Positions 1 to 4,996 of a stretch of DNA of 5,245 bases are shown here, in pieces. The notes under the pieces were generated by a model. That model was not told where the DNA came from. It worked only from the letters and a program-made list of their open reading frames with translations, and did no database searches. The DNA lies in NCBI GenBank assembly GCA_030641695.1, contig DAOWGY010000360.1, forward strand, positions 1 to 5,245, given 5' to 3'. How positions within the stretch are numbered: position 1 is the first letter of the stretch; each line of letters opens with the position of its first letter. Origin of the DNA: Gammaproteobacteria bacterium (GTDB lineage Bacteria; Pseudomonadota; Gammaproteobacteria; Steroidobacterales; Woeseiaceae). The position numbers and the translations under genes were made by a program.

Positions 1-587
1 AAACCCTGCAGCTGACGTTCCACGTTTACTGGATGTTCGTGCAGGGCCATCTCTATCTCTGACAACAGATTGCGAAACTCTGCGGCCCTGTCTCCGCCCG
101 GCATGTAATCGCCTGGACACTGCTGGTCGATGACGTAGGCGGGTATCGCCGCCGTCACCATTGCATCCTCGGCGCGCAGGTAACCATAGGTACCCAGGCG
201 GGCAAAACCATAGCCCTTGTCCTCCGCCAGGGTGCGTTGCAGATGGTCGAACAACGTGCGGAGTTCAGATGCCGGAATTCCGGTCTGACGTAAAGCGTGC
301 AGACATATGTGATCGAGCCGCGGCTCCAGGTACACCGGATCTGCCGCAGAAATCCAGACCGTCGGGCGATCGCCCGTCTGACCCCACATGCGCATCGCGG
401 CCAAACCCTCTTGCGGGCATTGCATGCCGAGCAAATCGAGGATGTCGCCCAGGAGTTCCCGTGGCTCGGCCAGGCGCTCGAGCATCGACTGCGCCAGCCA
501 GCGCCTTAGTTTGCGATCTCGCAGTCGGCCACCGCCTACCGGCGGCATGACCACGATGGCTGCGGATTTGTCATAAGATAGCGTCAC
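1..587 (-). CDS. RpfE-like / COG4255-type conserved protein, 3' end missing
   Basis: This open minus-strand frame starts at a GTG at 587 and runs off the left edge, so about 195 N-terminal codons are present. It begins VTLSYDKSAAIVVMPPVGG. Its most characteristic part includes AADPVYLEPRLDHI, then GYGFARLGTYGYLRAEDA and IDQQCPGDYMPGG. From memory, this pattern (an 'A-DPV-L-PD/RLDH' segment followed by a tryptophan- or tyrosine-rich stretch) belongs to the RpfE/COG4255 family. Members are often labelled 'phosphoglycerate mutase' or 'regulatory protein RpfE' and sit beside recJ in Xanthomonas. No reaction can be inferred here, and the mutase label is doubtful. The start is uncertain: the Shine-Dalgarno is weak (GGGA about 12 nt upstream), and an in-frame GTG at 623 would add 12 residues. 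The gene is divergent from the Mth938-like gene. That it is a real gene is fairly sure; the family name is moderately sure. Confidence 0.72.
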   Translation of the reverse strand, partial: MTLSYDKSAAIVVMPPVGGGRLRDRKLRRWLAQSMLERLAEPRELLGDILDLLGMQCPQEGLAAMRMWGQTGDRPTVWISAADPVYLEPRLDHICLHALRQTGIPASELRTLFDHLQRTLAEDKGYGFARLGTYGYLRAEDAMVTAAIPAYVIDQQCPGDYMPGGDRAAEFRNLLSEIEMALHEHPVNVERQLQG

Positions 588-606
588 ACTTTTTGGTCCC
601 GCCTGG

Positions 607-629
607 TACGTCGTGCTTGGCACTTCGTA
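607..629. promoter_or_regulatory. Operator-like inverted repeat between divergent genes
   Basis: Two 10-bp arms, TACGTCGTGC and GCACTTCGTA, flank a TTG spacer. Eight of ten positions are complementary; the two mismatches are in the middle of the arms. The dyad lies in the 96-bp region between the RpfE-like gene and the Mth938-like gene and overlaps the candidate -35 of the latter. The geometry fits a dimeric regulator site, but no regulator is encoded in the window and I recognise no consensus. Confidence 0.35.
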
Positions 630-647
630 GGTACTCTTCGATATGAT
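617..647 (+). promoter_or_regulatory. Possible sigma70-type promoter for the Mth938-like gene
   Basis: TTGGCA (617-622) and TATGAT (642-647) each match the sigma70 consensus at five of six positions. They are separated by 19 bp, which is longer than the optimal 17. Transcription would start near 654, giving a leader of about 30 nt before the TTG start at 684. The long spacer keeps confidence low. Confidence 0.3.
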
Positions 648-683
648 TTCGCCAGGCTGGCTCGATGGTAACGGAAACCGGAT

Positions 684-1049
684 TTGAAGTTTACGCGAGA
701 AAGTCCGTCGGCAATGATGATCCGCAGCGTTTCGGCTGACGGAATTCTCATCGGCGAGCAATCATTCACACAAACGATCGCGCTGACACGGGATGGACTG
801 GTGGAAGGTTTCATGCCGCCACCCGTTGCCGATCTCGTCGAATCGCATTTCGAATTGCTGTTCGCGACACAGCCGGAACTTATCGTCCTCGGCACGGGCA
901 GCCACAACATTTTCCCGCCCCGCGAACTGATGTTCGCATTCGCCAGGCGCAGCGTTGGCCTCGAGGTCATGAATACGCCCGCGGCAGCGAGGACGTTCAA
1001 CATACTGGCAGGAGAAGGCCGGCGAGTAGCCGCCGTGTTGTATATCTGA
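684..1049 (+). CDS. Mth938 domain-containing (Xcc1710-like, DUF498) protein
   Basis: This is a complete 121-residue protein, the usual length for the Mth938/Xcc1710-like family, which is related to the mitochondrial complex I assembly factor NDUFAF3. Family hallmarks are visible: a short N-terminal beta region ending in DGILIGEQSF (19-28), the core strand LIVLGTGS (66-73), and the C-terminal block GLEVMNTPAAARTFNIL (92-108) followed by EGRRVAAVLYI. The bacterial function is not established. The start is TTG at 684, supported by GGAA at 673-676 with a 7-nt spacer. ATG codons at residues 11 and 12 are alternatives but would remove the conserved N-terminal lead-in. The gene ends in TGA and converges on rpoS. 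It is alone on this strand here and is divergent from the RpfE-like gene. Confidence 0.85.
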   Translation: MKFTRESPSAMMIRSVSADGILIGEQSFTQTIALTRDGLVEGFMPPPVADLVESHFELLFATQPELIVLGTGSHNIFPPRELMFAFARRSVGLEVMNTPAAARTFNILAGEGRRVAAVLYI

Positions 1050-1062
1050 TGATCGTTGCAGT

Positions 1063-1112
1063 GCCTCTCGAGGCGCGATTCGACCAACCACCAGTCGCGC
1101 TTCAAGAAGCGC
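1063..1112. other. Two short hairpins between convergent genes, possible weak bidirectional terminator
   Basis: The 72-bp gap between the Mth938-like gene and rpoS holds two compact palindromes. One is GCCTC-TC-GAGGC at 1063-1074 and the other is GCGCTTC-AA-GAAGCGC at 1097-1112, beginning ten bases beyond the rpoS stop. Both are strand-symmetric, so either transcript could form them. Neither is followed by a T tract on either strand, so they are not canonical intrinsic terminators. They may protect 3' ends or pause polymerase before Rho-dependent termination. Confidence 0.35.
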
Positions 1113-1121
1113 TCCAACAGG

Positions 1122-2084
1122 CTAGTCGAGGATATTTTCCCCTGAGATGCCATGACTTTCCATCATATCGCGCAGGTTCTTGAGCGCATCCAGCTGAATC
1201 TGACGAACCCGTTCGCGTGTCACGCCAATCTCCTCGCCGATCTGTTCGAGAGTCTCGCGGCGATGGCCGTGCAGACCGAAGCGCCGCTCGACAACGGCAC
1301 GCTGTTTGTCGCTCAACTCGCAGACCCAATGATCGACGATATCGTGGACATCGTCTTTCTGCGCGCAACGCGACGGCTCGGCATCTCGTTTGGCTTGCAG
1401 CCGATCGACCGGGCCACCGCCGTCTTCGTCCGCACCGTTCGAGCGCAGTGTCACCCGTTCGTGCAATGCCATGAGGCGCTCGACATCAGCCACGTCGCGG
1501 TCCAGGTGCGTTGCAATCTCGGCGACAGTAGGGTTCCTATCCTGCTGTTGGCGAATCGTGCGGGCGGCACGCAGGCAGGTGTTGATGTCCTTGATGATGT
1601 GAATCGGCAGCCGCACCGAACCTGACTGGTTCATGATCGCGCGCTCGATTGTCTGACGAATCCACCAGGTCGCATAGGTCGAAAAGCGAAAACCGCGCTC
1701 GGGATCGAATTTCTTGACGGCATGAATCAGCCCGAGGTTGCCCTCCTCGATCAGGTCGAGCAACGGCAATCCACGATTGATGTAACGACGGGAGATCTTG
1801 ACGACCAGCCGCAGATTGCTCTCGATCATGCGGTGTCTTGCCGCCTCGTCGCCATTCTGAACCTGACGTGCAAATTGCTTTTCCTCGTCGGCGGTGAGCA
1901 ACGGCGAGATGCCGATTTCGGAAAGGTACAAGCGAGTGGGATCGTGAGATCGGACAGCAACGGTGTCACTTTTACTCGCGTGATCGTTTGACGCGCCGTT
2001 CACCCCGGACTTCGCCGCCGAGCCATTGCTACGTGGTCTCGGCGAATTCGTAGCGTGACCGTTTTGGCGTTCCGCTTTTCGCAC
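1122..2084 (-). CDS. rpoS: RNA polymerase sigma factor RpoS (sigma S)
   Basis: This is a complete 320-residue sigma70-family protein, slightly shorter than E. coli RpoS (330). RpoS identity comes from DPTRLYLSEIGISPLL (region 1.2, from residue 48). Region 2 follows with MIESNLRLVVKISRRYINRG, DLIEEGNLGLIHAVKKFDPE and GFRFSTYATWWIRQTIERAI. Next is RLPIHIIKDIN (158-168), in which K165 aligns with E. coli K173, known for C(-13) preference. Region 4 follows with SDKQRAVVERRFGL and the helix-turn-helix IGEEIGVTRERVRQIQ. Residues 1-45 are a low-complexity, Ser/Asn-rich tail. The start is GTG at 2084, with GGGGGGGAG seven bases upstream. Oddities are SGS where TRT is usual after MNQ (153-155), and a Lys/Arg-bearing sigma finger (about 217-238). 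It is the last gene of the block, 55 bp after nlpD, and ends in TAG. RpoS directs stationary-phase and stress transcription. Confidence 0.95.
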   Translation of the reverse strand: MRKAERQNGHATNSPRPRSNGSAAKSGVNGASNDHASKSDTVAVRSHDPTRLYLSEIGISPLLTADEEKQFARQVQNGDEAARHRMIESNLRLVVKISRRYINRGLPLLDLIEEGNLGLIHAVKKFDPERGFRFSTYATWWIRQTIERAIMNQSGSVRLPIHIIKDINTCLRAARTIRQQQDRNPTVAEIATHLDRDVADVERLMALHERVTLRSNGADEDGGGPVDRLQAKRDAEPSRCAQKDDVHDIVDHWVCELSDKQRAVVERRFGLHGHRRETLEQIGEEIGVTRERVRQIQLDALKNLRDMMESHGISGENILD

Positions 2085-2089
2085 GTTTC

Positions 2090-2133
2090 AACTCCCCCCC
2101 TCGCAAGGCGCGACGCGGAGAGTTCAGGTTGAA
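2090..2133 (-). promoter_or_regulatory. rpoS leader stem-loop pairing the Shine-Dalgarno
   Basis: Between nlpD and rpoS the transcript contains AACTCTCC (2124-2117), which can form eight pairs, one of them G-U, with GGGGAGTT (2097-2090). The latter is part of the rpoS Shine-Dalgarno. The loop holds a further small stem, TCGC-GCCTT-GCGA. Farther upstream, TTCAA (2133-2129) is complementary to TTGAA (2091-2087), which extends the fold or competes with it. The folded state would hide the ribosome site. A leader fold that blocks rpoS translation is well known in enterics, but the sequence here is not recognisably the same. Confidence 0.45.
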
Positions 2134-2139
2134 GTCAGA

Positions 2140-2814
2140 TTATCTCGCGGGCAAATACTGTCGCGGGTTAACCGGCTTGCCATTGCGCCTGATCTCGAAA
2201 TGCAGTCGCGGCTTGCGTTCCGGCCCCTCACCCATCGTCGCGATCTGCTGGCCTTTTTTAACGGCTTGTCCTTCTTTTACCAGCAGCCTGGCGTTGTGCC
2301 CATAGGCACTCAGGTAAGTGTCGTTATGTTTGAGAATAATAAGCTGACCGTAGCCGATCAGTCCACCGCCGGCATAGACGACCCGCCCGGACGCCGCGGC
2401 GACAATGGGCTGCCCGGATCTGCCGTCGATCAGAACACCGGTTCCACTGCCGGGTTTCCCGCCAAATTCGACATTGATCCGGCCTCTGGTCGGCCAGGTC
2501 CAGGGCGGCGGTGGCTGCGACGGGATCGTCGGCAACGGCTGCCCGCTCTTTGGACGCGACGAGGAACTCTGCTGGCGTGAGCCCGACGGTGGTGTCAGTC
2601 GAATGACCTGGCCAGGATAGATCAGGGAACCGTCACCGAGCCGATTCCATCGCGCGACGTCGCCAGGATCCTTGCCGTAACGCCAGGCAATCGAGAACAG
2701 CGTCTCGCCTCTGCGAACAATGTGTTGCGTCGCATCATCTTGCCAGCCGCCGCCGGAACCGCACGCTGCGAGAATGAGCGCCGCGACGAAGCCGGTGGCG
2801 AGGCGCGCACGCAT
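2140..2814 (-). CDS. nlpD: NlpD-type lipoprotein with LysM and degenerate LytM (M23) domain
   Basis: This is a complete 224-residue lipoprotein, shorter than E. coli NlpD mainly because the central linker is short. Residues 1-17 form a signal peptide ending in the lipobox LAAC, with C18 as the lipidated residue. No Asp follows C18, so outer-membrane sorting is expected. A LysM domain spans about 30-73 (HIVRRGETLFSIAWRYGKDP ... YPGQVIRL). A Ser/Pro-rich linker follows, then a LytM domain at about 108-222 (WPTRGRINVEFG, GRVVYAGGGLIGYGQLIILKHN, LSAYGHN, RLHFEIRRNGKPVNPRQYLP). The first His and Asp zinc ligands are absent, and Arg replaces the first His of HxH, as expected for non-enzymatic NlpD. 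The family activates the amidase AmiC at the septum. The ATG at 2814 shares one base with the yqaA stop (TGATG), so the longer frame reaching 3096 is not the gene. rpoS follows after 55 bp; in enterics the main rpoS promoter lies inside nlpD. Confidence 0.92.
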   Translation of the reverse strand: MRARLATGFVAALILAACGSGGGWQDDATQHIVRRGETLFSIAWRYGKDPGDVARWNRLGDGSLIYPGQVIRLTPPSGSRQQSSSSRPKSGQPLPTIPSQPPPPWTWPTRGRINVEFGGKPGSGTGVLIDGRSGQPIVAAASGRVVYAGGGLIGYGQLIILKHNDTYLSAYGHNARLLVKEGQAVKKGQQIATMGEGPERKPRLHFEIRRNGKPVNPRQYLPAR

Positions 2815-3398
2815 CAGCCCCGCGCCATGAAATAGCCGATGATTAACACACTGACGATCAGCACACCCCAGCCGATACGCTCGATGTTTCTCAGCAGCGT
2901 GGCTTCCATGCGCACACCTGCATACCTGACGAACGCCGCGACCAGGAAGAACCGCGCGCCGCGGCCGATGATGGACGCAAACACGAAGGCCGGAAAGTTG
3001 AGCGCCACAACGCCTGCGGCGATCGTGAATACCTTGTAAGGAATGGGTGAGAAACCCGCAACGAATACAGTCCAGAAACCGTAGGTGCCGAACCACTCAC
3101 GCGCTGTCTGGTATGCGCCCCAGTAGTGCGATTCTTGGAGCCACGGCTCGATTACCTCGAATGCCAGGTAGCCAATTGCGTAGCCGGCAATGCCGCCGAT
3201 GACCGACAACAACGACGCGTTGAGTGCGTAGCGCCACGACCGCTCTGGTGTCGCCATGCACATCGGTGCCAGCATGACGTCGACTGGTATCGGGAAAAAT
3301 GACGACTCCGCGAAGCTCATAGCACCGAGGTACCACTCGGCGTGCCGGTGACGCGACCAGCGCATGACGCGCTCGTAAAGTGGGCCGAATATCGCCAT
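2814..3398 (-). CDS. yqaA: YqaA family (DedA/SNARE-associated-like) membrane protein
   Basis: This is a complete 194-residue integral membrane protein. The two signature re-entrant segments of the DedA/VTT fold are visible: AESSFFPIPVDVML (30-43) and AGFSPIPYKVFTIAAG (114-129). Likely membrane helices lie at about 58-82, 134-158 and 176-192. An N-terminal amphipathic stretch, LYERVMRWSRHRHAEWY, is typical of YqaA. DedA relatives include lipid scramblases and undecaprenyl-phosphate flippases, but the substrate of YqaA is unknown. The ATG at 3398 fits the family start. AAGGA lies about 12 nt upstream, which is somewhat far, and CCAGG lies directly against the ATG. The gene sits 96 bp after pcm and overlaps nlpD by one base, so translational coupling to nlpD is likely. 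E. coli lacks this gene between pcm and nlpD. Confidence 0.9.
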   Translation of the reverse strand: MAIFGPLYERVMRWSRHRHAEWYLGAMSFAESSFFPIPVDVMLAPMCMATPERSWRYALNASLLSVIGGIAGYAIGYLAFEVIEPWLQESHYWGAYQTAREWFGTYGFWTVFVAGFSPIPYKVFTIAAGVVALNFPAFVFASIIGRGARFFLVAAFVRYAGVRMEATLLRNIERIGWGVLIVSVLIIGYFMARG

Positions 3399-3416
3399 CC
3401 TGGCTACCGTTCCTTT

Positions 3417-3430
3417 GCTGCCACCGCAGC
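3417..3430 (-). other. Small hairpin just upstream of the yqaA ribosome site
   Basis: GCTGC-GGTG-GCAGC on the minus strand forms a perfect five-pair stem with a four-base loop. It ends directly before AAAGGAA, the likely yqaA Shine-Dalgarno. It follows the larger inverted repeat at 3434-3466, so the yqaA leader has two consecutive stems. It could insulate the ribosome site or simply be chance. Confidence 0.3.
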
Positions 3431-3433
3431 AGA

Positions 3434-3466
3434 ATCAACATGCGAATACCGATCTACCATGTTGAT
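3434..3466. repeat. Perfect 9-bp inverted repeat between pcm and yqaA
   Basis: ATCAACATG (3434-3442) and CATGTTGAT (3458-3466) are exact reverse complements separated by 15 bp, with centres 24 bp apart. The repeat lies in the 96-bp gap between pcm and yqaA, in an AT-richer patch that includes TATATTTATC on the minus strand. In RNA it would be a nine-pair stem with a 15-base loop and no T tract behind it, so it is a poor terminator. It could be an operator for a dimeric protein or an RNA processing stem that separates surE-pcm from yqaA-nlpD-rpoS. Confidence 0.5.
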
Positions 3467-3494
3467 AAATATAGCGAAGCGGTCTCAGTGATAG

Positions 3495-4160
3495 TCATGA
3501 GCCGGGAACAAGTGGTACAAAACTGACGCCACCGAGTGGCGATTGCTCGAAGCGCTCGTGCAGGTGTCGTACCAGCGTGAGTTGCTGGTATCCGGGCGGC
3601 CCGACCGGCATTACGAGGCGGCCGCCGGGAGCGAGCTGCTCGAGCAGCTTGTCCGGCACGACCTGCGCGGCCGCCGCCACGATGATGCCGTCATAGGGCG
3701 CGTACTTCGGCCAGCCTGCCCACCCGTCGCCAGGCCGGAATTGCACATTGTATATGTCCAGCTCGCGCAAACGTTGCTTCGTCTTCCTCAACAACTCGGG
3801 TATGCGCTCCACGGAGTAGATCTTTTTCACCACTGGCGCGAGCACCGCAGTCTGGTACCCGCAGCCGGTCCCGATTTCGAGCACTTTTTCGCCTTCGAAG
3901 CCATCCAGCAGTGCCTCGGTCATTTTCGCGACGACGTACGGCTGGCTGATCGTCTGGCCGTGACCGATCGGCAATGCCGTATCTTCGTATGCACGACTCG
4001 CGAGCGCCTCGTCGACGAACAGGTGCCGCGGCACGCTACGAATCTGATTCAGTACTATCTCCGAACGAATACCGTGTGACCTCAGTCGCTCAACGAGCCG
4101 GTCACGCGTTCGTGCCGATGTCATGCCTATGCCAGCGATGCCGCCGCGCAGACTATTCAT
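3495..4160 (-). CDS. pcm: Protein-L-isoaspartate O-methyltransferase
   Basis: This is a complete 221-residue enzyme of the usual length. It transfers a methyl group from S-adenosylmethionine to isoaspartyl residues in aged proteins, starting their repair in the cytoplasm. Visible signatures are VPRHLFVDEALASRAYEDTA (43-62), ALPIGHGQTISQPYVVAKMTE (62-82), the SAM-binding motif VLEIGTGCGYQTAVLA (93-108), YSVERI (115-120), GDGWAGWP (144-151) and FVPLVPG at the end. The ATG at 4160 is preferred because it forms an ATGA overlap with the genuine surE stop and has GGAG 11 nt upstream. An ATG at 4124 (MTSARTRD) is a possible shorter start without a clear ribosome site. A longer open frame to 4370 only shadows surE. 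Because surE carries a premature stop, coupling from surE into pcm may be weakened. Confidence 0.94.
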   Translation of the reverse strand: MNSLRGGIAGIGMTSARTRDRLVERLRSHGIRSEIVLNQIRSVPRHLFVDEALASRAYEDTALPIGHGQTISQPYVVAKMTEALLDGFEGEKVLEIGTGCGYQTAVLAPVVKKIYSVERIPELLRKTKQRLRELDIYNVQFRPGDGWAGWPKYAPYDGIIVAAAAQVVPDKLLEQLAPGGRLVMPVGPPGYQQLTLVRHLHERFEQSPLGGVSFVPLVPGS

Positions 4161-4903
4161 CCGGCCAGCCACTCCGTGATCTGTGGCAACGAGTCGTGCC
4201 GCGTCAGGTCGACTTTGAGTGGCGTCACAGCCACTGCGCCCTCCTCGATCGCATGGAAGTCCGTTCCGGCGCCGGCATCCGCGCCGCGACCGGCGGGTCC
4301 GACCCAGAAGATCTCGCGGCCATGGGGATCTTTGGTGCGCACCACGGGTTCCGACTTGTGCCGAAATCAAAGTCGCGCCGCACGCACGCCCGTGAGTTCC
4401 TCATACGGCCTGTCCGGCACATTGACGTTGAGTGTTACATCCGCCGAAAACGAGGCGCGCTCGAGTTTCTGCACCATCTCGGTGACGACTCGCGCGGCCG
4501 TATCGAAATGCTTCAACCTGCCGTCGCCGGCAAGTGACACAGCGATCGTCGGCAGACCCAGAAATCGCCCCTCCATCGCAGCCGCTACGGTACCGGAGTA
4601 GATCACGTCGTCGCCGAGATTGGCGCCATGATTGATGCCGGACACGACGAGGTCCGGCTCATCCTCGAGAAAGCCAGTCAACGCGAGGTGCACACAATCC
4701 GATGGCGTTCCATCGACGCTGTAACGGTTCTCGGCAAGCTTGTGTACGCGCAGTGGTGAGTGCACGGTCAGCGAATTGCTCGCCGCAGACCGATTGCGAT
4801 CCGGCGCAACGACGACGACGTCTGCTACCGCCTGCAGTGCCTCTGTGAGTACGTTTATGCCGGTTGCCAGGTAGCCGTCGTCATTACTTACGAGGATTTT
4901 CAT
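4157..4903 (-). pseudogene. surE: surE (5'/3'-nucleotidase SurE) interrupted by an in-frame TGA
   Basis: SurE is a metal-dependent phosphatase of nucleoside monophosphates and short polyphosphate. The ATG at 4903 gives MKILVSNDDG with D8/D9, NRSAASNS with S39, GTPSDCVHLALTG, VSGINHGANLGDDVIYSG with N91, and NVNVPD. All catalytic residues are therefore present. At codon 179 (4369-4367) the frame reads TGA. The same frame then continues FRHKSEPVVRTKDPHGREIF, WVGPAG, DAGAGTDF and VTPLKVDLT to a TGA at 4159-4157, for 248 codons in all, close to E. coli's 253. Relatives have Gly in RLGxRH, so GGA to TGA is the simplest explanation. The 178-residue product lacks the conserved C-terminal part used in oligomerisation. 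A re-start at GTG 4345 or 4342 (GGAA just upstream) could make the missing part separately. The usual APG near the N terminus is ATG here. No clear Shine-Dalgarno precedes 4903. Confidence 0.88.
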
Positions 4904-4927
4904 TATTATCGTGACGAACGGGATCGT

Positions 4928-4956
4928 TTGGCTGCGCGCGACGCGCTCACTATACT
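4928..4956 (+). promoter_or_regulatory. Likely sigma70-type promoter for the Smr gene, with a symmetric -10
   Basis: TTGGCT (4928-4933) and TATACT (4951-4956) match the consensus at four and five of six positions, with the ideal 17-bp spacer. Transcription would begin near 4963, about 34 nt before the GTG at 4997. The -10 region reads ACTATACT, so the opposite strand carries TATAGT (4954-4949), which points at surE. No good -35 is visible for that direction. The spacer contains the dyad GCGCG-CGA-CGCGC (4934-4946). Confidence 0.5.
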
Positions 4957-4996
4957 GAATGTTCCCCCTGCACCATAGCTTTCAGGACACGAAGCC

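Noticed and set aside
161..550. A 129-codon plus-strand open frame at the left end
   Set aside because: It is antisense to the RpfE-like gene and has Pro/Arg/Ala-rich shadow composition with no recognisable domain.
584..1153. A 189-codon minus-strand open frame across the Mth938-like gene and the rpoS 3' end
   Set aside because: It lies antisense to a recognised family protein, has Arg/Ser-rich composition typical of a shadow frame, and shows no recognisable motif.
1152..1625. A 157-codon plus-strand open frame inside rpoS
   Set aside because: It is fully antisense to the highly conserved rpoS coding sequence. Codon pattern and conservation belong to rpoS.
2334..2365. Possible internal rpoS promoter in nlpD (TGGACT, 18 bp, TATTAT on the minus strand)
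   Set aside because: The enteric rpoS promoter does lie inside nlpD. However, this match falls on codons for the conserved GLIGYGQLII stretch, so the bases may be set by protein sequence, and the -35 is weak.
2815..3096. Upstream extension of the nlpD frame to 3096
   Set aside because: The extension overlaps yqaA and encodes a His/Arg/Cys-rich sequence. The lipoprotein signal peptide starts exactly at the ATG at 2814.
4367..4369. The surE TGA as selenocysteine or as a recoded sense codon
   Set aside because: TGA is the natural stop of the Mth938-like gene, yqaA, pcm and surE itself, with the expected overlaps. The aligned residue is Gly rather than Cys, and I saw no clear selenocysteine insertion hairpin just downstream.
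4161..4370. Upstream extension of the pcm frame to 4370
   Set aside because: It overlaps conserved surE codons in another frame and encodes a low-quality Arg/Gly-rich stretch. The ATGA overlap marks the pcm start at 4160.
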